A stretch of DNA of 64,000 bases, from IMG/VR virus record IMGVR_UViG_3300017967_005407, positions 1 through 64,000 of that record; one strand, written 5' to 3'. The notes under the pieces are model-generated. The model was not told where the DNA came from and ran no database searches. It was given only the letters and a program-made list of their open reading frames with translations. Positions 8,080-19,500 of this stretch are shown one piece after another (position 1 is the first letter of the stretch; each line of letters begins with the position of its first letter). The position numbers and the translations under genes are program-made. The DNA comes from a virus.

Positions 8080-9606
8080 ATGAGTATTGTAAGAGACAGT
8101 AATGGAAATCCTGTTAGAGATAGTAGGGGCAATCCAGTAAGAAGTACACCACAAGTATTTGGTGTAAACAACGGAAGTGTAAGCACTGCTCCAATTGGCA
8201 ATCCTTTAAGAGCAATAAACAATACTCTAAACGATTTAGGTATAAATTTAGGAGGCCAAAATTTAGATTTTCGTAGTGCGCAAAATTTTAGTCGACAAGC
8301 AAGCCAAACTGTTGTGAATACTTTAGGAAATAACGGGTCTGTAAATATTAACGCAAATGGTTTATTTGCTAGAGTAACTAAAGATAATGCTAGTTTTGGG
8401 TTTGATAACGGTAATGCAGGAGTTATAATACAAGATGGTCAACTAGGAGGATTTAGAGTTGGTAGTGCTGGTGTAGGATTTCAAGATGGAAAGATACAAG
8501 GAATAACAGCAGGTCCATTAAGTTTGGGTTTTGATAGTAACGGCAATATCAGTGGAGGTAATATTACATCAGGTCCCCTTAGTTTAAGTTTAACCGAAGG
8601 CGGTATAAGTGGAGGAATAAACACAGGCCCATTAAATTTTCAATTTGGACCTCAAGGTATTACTAGCGGATCATTTAATGCAGGCGGAATAAGTGCTAGT
8701 TTTGGTCCAGGCGGTTTCGGAATAGGCGGCAGTGTAGGTGGACTAAACTTTAGTATAGGCAGCGGCGGATTTAATTTAAGTCTAGGCGGAAGTTACTTTG
8801 GCTTCGGCGGCGGAGGTCCTCATACAGTTGGCGGAAATGGCACAGGCGCAATAGATAGATATCAAAAAGAGAATCCTACCCAAGTAACCAATCCTGGAGA
8901 AAGTGCAGTTGAAATAACAATTGATACATTTTTAAAAGGTGCTGGAGGAGCATCTGGTTTAGGAGGATTAATATCAGGCTTATTAGGAACAGTAGCTGGC
9001 GGCGCTTTGCTTGCAAACTTGTCAGGTGATTTGCTAAAAGCAGTTGGAGGTGCGTCTGGAGCACTAGGTGATGCTTTAGGAAAATTAGGTGGTGCAATTG
9101 GCGATGTTGTAGGTGATTTTGCTGGAGGTTTAGGTGATGCATTAAATGGAATACCAGGCATAGGACCTTCATTATCTGCATTTGGCCAAGGAATTGGAAA
9201 TTTAGTTGGTGAAGTTGGTGATGCAATACTTGATGCGCCTACACCTGTACAAGATATTATAGCAGGTGCGTTTGCTTCAAAGCTAACAGGACAACCTATA
9301 GTTTTGACAGCAAACGAAAGAGGACAGATTACAGCAGGTTTACAGTTTGATTCACCTATAGGTTCTTTAGCATTGAATTTAGGAGAAGCAACACGAACTC
9401 TAATTAATGGTGCAACAGACAATAATATTACAAATACTGGTAGTCTTCTAACACTGACTAGTGCATCGAATAATTTATCTTTTATTGCAAATAATAACAT
9501 AACAAGCACTGGAAGAATTGGCACTAATGTATCACGCAATATTGTATTAGATCGCAATGGTAATCCTGTAACAGATAGTAGTGGAAATGCAGTAACTAGT
9601 GGATAG
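8080..9606 (+). CDS. Glycine-rich virion protein with matching octapeptide repeats at both ends
   Basis: 508 residues of unknown function. It begins with two octapeptides, RDSNGNPV and RDSRGNPV, and ends with two more, DRNGNPVT and DSSGNAVT. Residues about 100-255 are a Gly/Ser/Asn-rich array of short strands around GPLSLGF, GPLSLSL and GPLNFQF motifs. Residues about 287-370 are Gly/Ala/Leu-rich with few charges (GGLISGLLGTVAGGALLANL) and could be a membrane-active or tightly packed helical segment. Its place between the spike and gp25 in the late baseplate operon suggests a virion component tied to the spike or hub. A strong GGGGGC ribosome-binding site precedes the ATG. Confidence 0.5.
   Translation: MSIVRDSNGNPVRDSRGNPVRSTPQVFGVNNGSVSTAPIGNPLRAINNTLNDLGINLGGQNLDFRSAQNFSRQASQTVVNTLGNNGSVNINANGLFARVTKDNASFGFDNGNAGVIIQDGQLGGFRVGSAGVGFQDGKIQGITAGPLSLGFDSNGNISGGNITSGPLSLSLTEGGISGGINTGPLNFQFGPQGITSGSFNAGGISASFGPGGFGIGGSVGGLNFSIGSGGFNLSLGGSYFGFGGGGPHTVGGNGTGAIDRYQKENPTQVTNPGESAVEITIDTFLKGAGGASGLGGLISGLLGTVAGGALLANLSGDLLKAVGGASGALGDALGKLGGAIGDVVGDFAGGLGDALNGIPGIGPSLSAFGQGIGNLVGEVGDAILDAPTPVQDIIAGAFASKLTGQPIVLTANERGQITAGLQFDSPIGSLALNLGEATRTLINGATDNNITNTGSLLTLTSASNNLSFIANNNITSTGRIGTNVSRNIVLDRNGNPVTDSSGNAVTSG
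8092..8139 (+). repeat. Tandem octapeptide-coding repeat, N-terminal copy pair
   Basis: Two 24-bp units encode RDSNGNPV and RDSRGNPV at residues 5-20 of the glycine-rich protein. The same type of unit recurs at the far end of the gene. Confidence 0.8.
9547..9594 (+). repeat. Tandem octapeptide-coding repeat, C-terminal copy pair
   Basis: Two 24-bp units encode LDRNGNPV and TDSSGNAV just before the stop codon of the glycine-rich protein, mirroring the N-terminal pair. Codon choices differ between the two ends, so this is not a recent copy. Confidence 0.75.
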
Positions 9607-9613
9607 GTAAATA
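9607..9613 (+). promoter_or_regulatory. Late-type box immediately before gp25
   Basis: GTAAATA, a variant of the late -10 element, starts directly after the previous stop codon and lies only 4 nt before the gp25 ATG. No Shine-Dalgarno sequence fits in that space. If active, it would give a leaderless gp25 transcript. Confidence 0.4.
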
Positions 9614-9617
9614 CGTT

Positions 9618-10046
9618 ATGGTACAAAAAATATATAAAAATACTTCTGTAGGAACTAACACAAAACAATCACCTGTAAAAAGCAAATCTTACAGAGGAGT
9701 TAGTACTGTTAACCGTCCTAAAAAGTTTAAAATTTATGATTTAGAATTAATAAAACAAGATATATTAAATCATTTTCATATACGTCAAGGTGAAAAACTT
9801 GAAAATCCTACTTTTGGAACAATCATATGGGATATACTTTTTGAACCATTAACTGATGATTTAAAATTAGCAGTTGAAAAAAATGTTACAGATATAATCA
9901 ACTATGATCCTAGAGTAAGTGTTGATAAAGTTGCTATAGATAGTTACGAAAATGGCATACAAGTTGAAGTGCAACTTACATATCTTCCTTACAGTATAAG
10001 CGAACAACTTAAATTAAGATTTGATCAAAATGCAGGTTTAATTTAA
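9618..10046 (+). CDS. gp25: gp25-like baseplate wedge protein
   Basis: 142 residues. From about residue 38 the sequence (DLELIKQDILNHFHIRQGEK, ENPTFGTIIWDILFEPL, then NYDPRVSV) is the compact gp25/lysozyme-like fold that initiates sheath assembly and joins the gp6-gp7 wedge in contractile tails. The first ~35 residues are a basic extension. The alternative of a later start would remove only this extension; the ATG at 9618 follows a late box but has no ribosome-binding site. Confidence 0.88.
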   Translation: MVQKIYKNTSVGTNTKQSPVKSKSYRGVSTVNRPKKFKIYDLELIKQDILNHFHIRQGEKLENPTFGTIIWDILFEPLTDDLKLAVEKNVTDIINYDPRVSVDKVAIDSYENGIQVEVQLTYLPYSISEQLKLRFDQNAGLI

Positions 10047-10067
10047 ACTGCGTATATTATTCAATGC

Positions 10068-10075
10068 GATAAATA
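10068..10075 (+). promoter_or_regulatory. Late-type promoter box for gp6
   Basis: GATAAATA is a near match to the TATAAATA late element. It lies 24 nt before the gp6 ATG, and an AAAGGA ribosome-binding site falls in between, a conventional leader. Confidence 0.6.
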
Positions 10076-10099
10076 TTACTGTATTAAAGGAATATCTCT

Positions 10100-13000
10100 A
10101 TGGCTATAACTGATAGACAAAACAAATTGCTCAAAGCTGAAGATTGGAAGCGTATATATCAAACTTTCCGTAACGCTGATTTTAAGAGCTACGATTTTGA
10201 CAATCTACGCAGAACAATGATTAACTATCTGCGTGAAAACTATCCTGAAGATTTTAATGATTATATTGAAAGCAGTGAATATATTGCATTAATAGATTTG
10301 ATTGCATTTTTAGGACAAAATATCAGCTATCGTGTTGATCTTAATGCAAGAGATAACTTTATAGAACTTGCCGAACGTAGAGAAAGTGTGTTAAGACACG
10401 CACGTCTTTTAAGTTATAATCCAAAAAGAAACAAGCCTGCAAACGGTTTATTAAAAATTGTAAGCGTTAGCACAACAGAATCTATAATTGATAGTAATAA
10501 TATTAATGTTGCTAACCAAAGTATACTTTGGAATGATAATACAAACTCTAATTGGCAAGAACAATTTACAAGAATTTTAAATGCTGCACTACCGGCACAA
10601 AATGGTATTGGTAAACCACTAAAAGATGGCAGCGTTAACGGTGTATCAACACAGCTTTATAGATTTAATGGAACAAGTAATACTGTTCCTGTTTATGAAT
10701 TTTCAAAATCAATTGATAATAAAAAAGAAAGTTTTGAAGTTGTAAGCACCAATTTTGACAATAATAAAATATATGAGGAAGCGCCATTACCTGGTAATAA
10801 CTTAGCATTTTTATATAGAGATAATGGCCAAGGCCCTGGTAGTACAAACAGTGGATATTTTTTACATTTTAGACAAGGTAAACTTTTAAACAACCAATTC
10901 CGTTTAGATGTAGCTGCACCGCATGAAACCGTTGATGTAAACACAGCAAACATCAATAACGATGATGTTTGGCTTTACAAATTAAATACTGATGGCAACG
11001 AATCAGATTTATGGAATAAAGTTGATGCAGTAGAAGGCAACAACATTGTTTACAATAGTTTAGAAAAAAATATAACAAATATTTACACTGTGTTAACAAA
11101 AGTAAACGATACAGTAAGTCTTGTTTTCAGTGATGGTGTTTTTGGCACTATTCCAAAAGGTAATTTTAGAATTTATTATAGACAAAGTGCTAATCGTCCA
11201 ATTAGAATTATTCCTGCAGAATTTACTGGTGTAAATGTAGTTGTACCTTATATTAGTAAAGCAGGAAAAGTAGAAAAGATTTCTTTAGTTCTTGAACTAC
11301 AAAGCACTATTACAAATGCTACAACTAGCGAAACTAATGCTAGTATTAAACAAAATGCACCTTCAAATTATTATACACAAGATAGATTGATAACTGGTGA
11401 AGACTATAATGTTGGTCCTTTAAGTGTAAGCCAAGAAATTGTAAAAACCAAAAGTGTTAACCGAACTAGTAGTGGTGTTAGTAGATATTTTGATTTGAGA
11501 GATTCTACAGGAAAATATAGCAATACTAATTTGTATGGCAACGACGGTTTAATATATAGAAATTATTTAAATGAAAAATTAAACTTTGAATTTGTTAATC
11601 AAACTGACATTGAATTTTTTGCTAGGAATACAATTATTGAACTTATAAAAAATAGTAAAATGCGTAATTACTATTTAGATAAATTTCCTAGAAATGAAAC
11701 TATTGCAAATTTTGGATTGACCTGGAATAAAGAAACATTTGATTTAAATCGTTGTACTGGTAAATTTATTGATACTGATGGTATTACTGCTACTCTTGGT
11801 AGTTTTACAAGTGGACTTTTAACATATATTAAACCTGGTGCTTATTTGAAATTTGAAGCACCTGTAGGATATTATTTCGATAGCACTGATAATAATAAAC
11901 TTAAACAGGGCACTGCAACTGTTAAAGGTGCTATAACATATAAATGGATAAAAGTTATTAGTGTATTTGAAAATGGAACTACTAACGATCCAGATACTAA
12001 TTTAGGTCCTGTAATTATTAATGATAACATTGAAACTGGCAGTAAGCTAGTAGAAATTATCCCAGTTCTTACAAAATCATTAGATGACGATACAATTAAT
12101 TTGTTTGTAGAGCAGATGTTTGCTTTTAAACGTTTTGGATTACGTTATGATTTTGAAAAAAGCAGATGGGATATAATACTCGATAAAGATTTAAGTTCTA
12201 GCCAAGAATTTAGTTTAAGTAGTACCGGAGATATATCTGGAAGAAACTTAGATGGCAGTTGGCTAATATTGTTTGAAAACAACGGTGTATATTATACTGT
12301 TACATATAGAGGTTTAAAATACATATTCAGTAGTTTAGACGAAATACGTTTTTACTTTGATAAAGTTGATAAAATCTATGATAGCAGAACACAAAGAATT
12401 GTAAAAGATAAAATACAAATTTTAAATATTAATAATAAACCTTTTGCTCTAGATTATTTTACAACTGACATTGATTGGCAAATAGTTTCTGATTATATTA
12501 ATATTGACAATTATGTTGATAGCACTAAAATAGAAATTGACTTTTTTGATTCAGACGACGATGGTGTTGTAGATAATCCTGATATTTTTACTGATTTTGT
12601 TGCTATAGATAATAATAGTTACGTTTATGAAAAGAAAATGTCTACCGGAGATACCGAAGCGTTTTATGCGATAGATAATGCTGTCGAAGGTATTATTGAT
12701 ACGTTTGAACTAGAACAAAACATCGGTGCTTTAAGTCAATATGATGAAGGTACAGTATTCTATTTTAGATCCACTGATATTTTTAAAAGGTTAGAAAGTA
12801 ATAGACTAATTATTGATGATAGATATAGAGCGTATATCGGAAGAGATAATATTAAGTTTAGATATTATCATGCTGCTAATGAGAATCGCAGATTAGATCC
12901 AAGTGTATCAAATATGATTGATACATATCTTTTAACTAGATCTTATGATACAGAATATAGGAAATGGATAGGCAATGAAATCAGTGATAAACCGTTGCCT

Positions 13001-13525
13001 CCAAGCAGTGATGAATTGTTTATCCAATATGGACAAGAAATTAATCAACGCAAAAGTATCAGTGACGAAGTAATATATCATCCTGTAAAATACAAAGCAT
13101 TATTTGGTAGTAAAGCACCGGTTGATTTACAAGCAAAAATTAAAATTGTAAAAAACAATGAACAAGTATTAAATGACAATGATATTAAGGCACGTGTAGT
13201 TTCTGCTATTAATACATTTTTTAGTTTAGAAAATTGGGACTTTGGAGAAACTTTTTATTTTAGTGAATTATCTACTTACATAGTTTCAACATTATCTCCT
13301 GATATTGCAAGTATAGTTTTAGTTCCAGTACAAGAAAATCAAAGTTTTGGAAGTTTATATGAAATCAAAGCAGAAAGTGATGAAATATTTGTAAGTGCAG
13401 CAACAGTTAATGACATTGAAATTATTGATGCAATTACAGCAACACGCTTAAAAGCCACAGGCACAATTGTTACCGCAACTAACACACAAAACGTTAATAT
13501 TCAAAGCAGTACATTAAGTGAATAA
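10100..13525 (+). CDS. gp6: gp6-like baseplate wedge protein
   Basis: 1141 residues. The N-terminus has the conserved gp6/gpJ-type wedge signature: DFNDYIESSEYIALIDLIAF, ARDNFIELAERRESVLRHAR and LLSYNPKRNKPANG (about residues 55-120). gp6 forms the iris ring of the baseplate that transmits the trigger to the sheath. It is much longer than T4 gp6 (660 aa), with an expanded Asn/Asp-rich beta middle (about 450-950). A conserved C-terminal part around YHPVKYKALFGSKAPVDLQ again resembles gp6. It is followed after 17 nt by the giant gp7-like gene. Confidence 0.86.
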   Translation: MAITDRQNKLLKAEDWKRIYQTFRNADFKSYDFDNLRRTMINYLRENYPEDFNDYIESSEYIALIDLIAFLGQNISYRVDLNARDNFIELAERRESVLRHARLLSYNPKRNKPANGLLKIVSVSTTESIIDSNNINVANQSILWNDNTNSNWQEQFTRILNAALPAQNGIGKPLKDGSVNGVSTQLYRFNGTSNTVPVYEFSKSIDNKKESFEVVSTNFDNNKIYEEAPLPGNNLAFLYRDNGQGPGSTNSGYFLHFRQGKLLNNQFRLDVAAPHETVDVNTANINNDDVWLYKLNTDGNESDLWNKVDAVEGNNIVYNSLEKNITNIYTVLTKVNDTVSLVFSDGVFGTIPKGNFRIYYRQSANRPIRIIPAEFTGVNVVVPYISKAGKVEKISLVLELQSTITNATTSETNASIKQNAPSNYYTQDRLITGEDYNVGPLSVSQEIVKTKSVNRTSSGVSRYFDLRDSTGKYSNTNLYGNDGLIYRNYLNEKLNFEFVNQTDIEFFARNTIIELIKNSKMRNYYLDKFPRNETIANFGLTWNKETFDLNRCTGKFIDTDGITATLGSFTSGLLTYIKPGAYLKFEAPVGYYFDSTDNNKLKQGTATVKGAITYKWIKVISVFENGTTNDPDTNLGPVIINDNIETGSKLVEIIPVLTKSLDDDTINLFVEQMFAFKRFGLRYDFEKSRWDIILDKDLSSSQEFSLSSTGDISGRNLDGSWLILFENNGVYYTVTYRGLKYIFSSLDEIRFYFDKVDKIYDSRTQRIVKDKIQILNINNKPFALDYFTTDIDWQIVSDYINIDNYVDSTKIEIDFFDSDDDGVVDNPDIFTDFVAIDNNSYVYEKKMSTGDTEAFYAIDNAVEGIIDTFELEQNIGALSQYDEGTVFYFRSTDIFKRLESNRLIIDDRYRAYIGRDNIKFRYYHAANENRRLDPSVSNMIDTYLLTRSYDTEYRKWIGNEISDKPLPPSSDELFIQYGQEINQRKSISDEVIYHPVKYKALFGSKAPVDLQAKIKIVKNNEQVLNDNDIKARVVSAINTFFSLENWDFGETFYFSELSTYIVSTLSPDIASIVLVPVQENQSFGSLYEIKAESDEIFVSAATVNDIEIIDAITATRLKATGTIVTATNTQNVNIQSSTLSE

Positions 13526-13542
13526 TAGAGGAATATCAAAGT

Positions 13543-16500
13543 ATGGCATATAACGACCAGCAACAAGAATTTCCAGTTGGTGATAACAGGAAGAAGAGTA
13601 GCAAATTTTTACCTCGTTATTTTAGAACAAGTACCAATGAAAAACTTACAGGTTCTACTATAGACCAACTTTTTTCAACAGGCGCAGTTGAAAAAATAAA
13701 TGCATTTGTAGGTAGAAAAAACGCCAAAGCTAATATTAACAACAGCACTTATCTTACAGAAATAAACTCATTAAGACAAAATTATCAGTTAGATCCTAGT
13801 ATCAATATCAAAGATGATTTGGATAATGTTGTATTTCATAAAGATTACATTGACTATATTGGTCAATTAAACAGTTTTTACAGTAATACAAAAAATCAAA
13901 GCAAATTAAATGAACAAGAAATATATTCTTGGAATCCAAATATTAACTTTGATATGTTTACAAATTTCCGTGAATACTATTGGTTACCAAATGGGCCTCA
14001 AACAGTTACAGTTACAGGTAATCAAAGAAACGTAGTAAGCACTTACAAAGTAAGTGTTGTAGATGACGGTGATAATTTTGCATATGTTTTTACTCCTGAT
14101 AAACTTACTAGAAATCCACTACTTACATTATACAAAGGACAAACATACAGATTTGAAATTAATACTCCGGGACATCCTTTTGCATTTGCAATAAGTAGAG
14201 AATTTTTACCTGGTTTAACATATGAAGACAGTGTTAGAAATGAAAGCACACTTTATACAACTGGAATTACAACTACAAATGCAGATGTTGATGGATATGT
14301 AGAAAATGGTATTATAGAATTCACAATTGCAGATAACACACCAGATAGTTTATTTTATATTAGCAAAGAAGATATTAATACAAGTGGACTTCTTAATATA
14401 GCAAGTATTGAAGAAAACACAGTATTAGATGTTGATAAAGAAATAGTAGGAAAAACAACATATACTACAGGGCAAGGCTGGAGTTTGAGCAACGGTATGA
14501 AAATTACTTTTGCAGGAAATATTACACCAGAAAAGTATTCTTCGGGTGAGTTTTATGTTGAAGGTGTTGGAAAAGAAATAGTACTTATACCACTGGAAGA
14601 TTTAACAACTGTAGATTTATTATCAGATGACGAGAATGTTCCATTTGATGTATATGGATTTGATAGATTGCCGTGGAGTACTACAGTAGGATATCCTGCG
14701 GTAAAAGATTACATTATTAGTAATAGATCAAGTAAAGATAAAAATCCTTGGGCACGTTATAACAGATGGTTCCACATTAGTGTCATCAATGAAAGTGCAA
14801 ATATTAACAAACAGGATTATATTTTACCTGAAAATAGTAGAGCAAAACGTCCTATCATTGAATTTGCTCCTGGTATTAAAATGTGGCATAATGGAACAGT
14901 ATGCAAAACACCTATTGATTTAATTGATGATTGGACAAAAGACGTATTTTCTATTATAGAGGGCAGAGAAGGTTATAATATTGATAATGTCGATGTTGTG
15001 GATGGAATGCGTATCTTGTTTACAGCTGACACAGATCCTCAAGTTAAAAATAAAATTTACAAAGTAGAATTTATAAAGTTTCAAAACAAAACACAAATTT
15101 CTTTAGTAGAAGAGCCAGATGCTTTACCAAATGAAGATGAAATAGTTTTAGTTACTAGCGGAAAAATAAATTCTGGAAAACAGTATTTTTATACAAATGG
15201 ATCGTGGAAAAAAGCACAAGAAAAAATCAGTGTAAATCAAACTCCGTTGTTTGATATGTTTGATGAAAATGGAATTTCTTATGGTGATGAATTCTATACA
15301 AGCAATGACTTTGTAGGAAACACAATCTTTTCATATAAGCAAGGGTCGGGATCAAACGATAGTGAATTAGGATTTCCAATAAGTTATAAAAATATTGATA
15401 ATGTTGGTGATATAGTTTTTGAATTTAATTTGTTAAAACAAGTTAACACTTATATTGTAGATGATGAAACAGTAAACTTACCGTCAAACAAAGGTTTCCT
15501 AAAAATCACAGACAGTTATAATGCTGAAGAAAGTTTTACAAATGCTTGGAAAAAGCACTATAAGAAAAGTTCTCAAGCAGTAATATTGGATTATCAAGGC
15601 AATGAGCAAACAAACAATTACGAAATCAACTGTTTTGAAAAAAGCGAAAGATTAAATGATTTACAATTAAAAGTATTTACAAATCGTAAATTTTTGAAAC
15701 TAGGCACAGATTATACCCTAACTGCAAATGCTAGAGAAAATGTTGTTATTAATTTAGTAGAAGATATTGCTGAAAATGACAGACTTATAATCAAGTGTTA
15801 TAGTGAATCTGAAAAAAATTCTAATGGTTATTATGAGACTGCATATAACCTTGAAAGAAATCCTAATAATTTGGATGTTACTGAATTTACTATTGGCGAA
15901 GTAAATGATCATGTTCAAACAATTGTTGAGAATATTGACAACTTTAACGGAATACATCCAGGTGTAGGAAATTTACGAGATTTAGGACCTATAGAAATTT
16001 ATGGTGATAGATTTGTTACACATTCAGGACCAATTGGATTACCGTTATATCATTTAACATCAAAAGAACACAATGTTGTAAACAGTATAAAACTGGCATT
16101 AAGAGAATATAGTAAATTCAAAAGAGAGTTTTTAAGAATTGCCACATATGATGGATATAATAATACAATTGTAAAACATGTTGATTATTTGTTAGGTCAG
16201 TTTGCAAGTAGCAAAACTCGTAGTGATGCGTTTTATGATAGTGATACTGTGCCATTTGGCGGAAAAAATATAATCGAATATACAGTTTTAGATGCAGGAA
16301 ATCCTTATTATCCATTAACTACAGCGTTCGATATAACATCACTTAGCTCTAAAGCAGTTTTGATTTACAAAAACGGTGTACAATTATTATATGGTATTGA
16401 TTATGAATTTACTACCGAAGGATTTGTATATATTTTTACAGTTCAAAATGATGATAAAATTGAAATACACGAATATGAAACAACCGATGGTTGTTTTGTT

Positions 16501-19500
16501 CCGCCTACTCCTAGTAAGTTAGGACTATATCCATTATACGAACCAAAAATTTATGTTGATACTTCTTATAGTACTCCTACCAAAGTAGTTAGAGGACACG
16601 ATGGAAGTAGAACTGTTGCATTTGATGATTTTAGAGATGAATTGCTTTTAGAATTAGAGAAAAGAATCTTTAATAATGTTAAAAATAGATATGACGCAGA
16701 AATTTTTAATATCTATGATTTTGTACCAGGACGTTACAGAAACACTGGATTAAGTCAAAAAGATATAGATTTTATTCTTATCGCAGATTTTATAAATTGG
16801 ACTAATGTTTCTCAGGTTTACGATTATCAAGAAAACAAATACAGTGATATAAATGATTCTTTTTCATACAATTATAAAGTTTCAAGCGACATTGATGGAA
16901 ATAGATTAGAAGGCTTTTGGAGAGCTGTATATAAAAATGCGTATGATACAGATACTCCTAATTTAACACCTTGGGAAATGTTAGGTTTTACTGTACAGCC
17001 AACTTGGTGGGAAAGTGTTTACGGTCCTGCGCCTTATACATTAGATAACATTCCATTATGGAAAGACTTAGAAGCAGGTATAATTAGAGAACCAAATAAA
17101 CTAATTAGAAAAAATGTAAAATTTGCTCGTCCTAATCTTACAAAACAAATACCAGTTAACGAAAATGGGCAGTTGAGAAGTCCTTTTGAAACTGGATTTG
17201 CAAAAGATTTTAGTTTTGCAAATCAAATTGGATACAGTCTTGAATTTGGTGATCAAGGACCTGCTGAAACAGCATGGCGTAGAAGTAGCGAATATCCATT
17301 TAGTTTAATTACAGCACTATTGTTACTTAGACCTGCACAAATTTTTGGTTTAACTTATGATAATAGTAAAATTAAGAAAAACTTAGCAGGAAATATAGTT
17401 TACAATGATGCCGGAATAAGAACTTCTAAAATTGATTTCGATAATCTTACTAGTGGATTAATAAATTATATCAAAGGATTAATCAATTTTAAAAGCATGT
17501 CTTTTGAAAAATATAAAGATGATGTTAAAAATATAAGTTTTAATTTAAGTTTTAGACTTGCTGGCTTTAGTGATAAAGAAAAAGTAAATCTTGTGTTAGA
17601 CAGTAAAACTCCTAACAGCAGCGGCGACATATTTACGCCTCAAGAAAATTACAATTTATTTTTAAAAACTAGCAGTCCATATGATGTAGCTACTTATAGT
17701 GGTGTTGTAATAGAAAAAGTTGCAACTGGATATAATATAAGAGGTTACGATAGATATAATCCGCAATTTACATATTATGATGTTATACCATCAAATAATG
17801 ATCCGTTTTTCACAGTAGGAGGTATAAGCGAAACATTTAGTAATTGGACAAGTGAAAAATTATATGTTGCAGGTGGAATTGTTAGATTTAGTGACGTTTA
17901 CTACAGAGTTAACGAAACACACACAAGTGGAAATGATTTTGATAATACAAAATTTAGCAAGTTAGCAGAATTGCCAACTGTTGGTGGTAGAACAGCAAGA
18001 TTTAGTAAAAGATTTTCAACTCAAAAATCTACTCTCCAATATGGTACAGTTTTAAAAACTTATCAGCAAGTTGTAGATTTTCTTTTAGGATATGATAGAT
18101 ACTTACAAGAAATTGGATTTGAATTTGACTACAATAATTCAAATTACGGAATTGTTGAAAACTTTAGACTAAGTGCAAAAGAATTCTTGTTTTGGACTAC
18201 ACAAAACTGGGGCGAAAATAGTGTAATAAGTTTATCACCTAGTGCAAACCAAATAAAATTTAAAAGAAATTTCTACTTACCCGACAGCTTGTATGATGGT
18301 ATTTTTGACTATGAAATACTAGATCAAGACGGTAAATTGCTTTCTAATGAATTTGTTAATTTGGTTAGAGATACAGACAATACTTTTAGTTTAGCAAGTA
18401 ACGATGAAAATATAGGTGTTTACTTTGTAAGACTATTCTTAGTTCAAAAAGAACATTGTATTGTTATAGATAATAACACTGTTTTTGCTGATACTATCTA
18501 TAATGAAACAAGTGGATATAGACAAGAGAGAATCAAAGTAGTTGGTTATAAAACAGCAGATTGGAGTGGTACATTAAATATTCCAGGATTTGTGTTTGAC
18601 GAACCTAAAGCAACAAAATGGAAAAGTTATGCTGATTACATAATTGGTGATGTAGTACAATATAAAGACAAATATTATACAGCTATATTAAGTCATACGA
18701 GTGCAGAATTCTTTAATGCTACAAATTGGACTATCTTAAGTGAAAAGCCAACTAATCAGCTAATACCAAACTTTGATTACCGTGCAAGTCAATTTGCTGA
18801 TTTTTATGACCTAGATACAGATAATTTTGATACAGAACAACAAAGGTTAGCACAACATCTAATTGGATATCAAAAAAGAGAATACCTAAAAAATATAATC
18901 AACGATGATATTAGTCAATACAAATTCTATCAAGGAATGATACAAGACAAAGGCACTAAAAATGTTTTAACAAAATTGTTTGACAAATTAAGTGCTGCTG
19001 ATAAAGATAGCATTGAGTTTTTTGAAGAATGGGCTATTAGAGCAGGACAATATGGTGCTACAGATAGTTTTGATGAGTTTGAAATTACTATAGATGAATC
19101 TAAATATAAGTTATCACCTCAACCCTTTGAATTAGTTAAATCTGTTGATAGAACAAGAACTGATTTTATCTATCAAGTTCCTACAACTGATATAGAAATT
19201 AAACCTTTAAATTATAATGAAACTATTTTTGAATACAAAGATTATGAAGAAATTACTAAAACAGCTGGATATGTAGCACCGGCACAAATAGACTTTATCA
19301 CATCTGGTATAGATCAACTTCTTGGTTTTGATATAAATTTAGTTACACAAGGACAGTATGTTTGGGTAACTGAAGATGGACTAGATTGGAGTGTTTACGA
19401 ATTTGTTAAAAAAGATTATCAAGTTGAACGTATTGTAAAAACTCTTACAGGTTTTAAAGTTTTCTTTGATAAACAACACGATTTATCACCTAACGATGTT

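Noticed and set aside
8862-9668. 268-codon open frame on the minus strand opposite the glycine-rich gene
   Set aside because: It is Pro/Ala/Ser-rich, the antisense image of Gly/Ala codons, and has no ribosome-binding site or recognisable domain. The plus frame has clear repeats and operon context.
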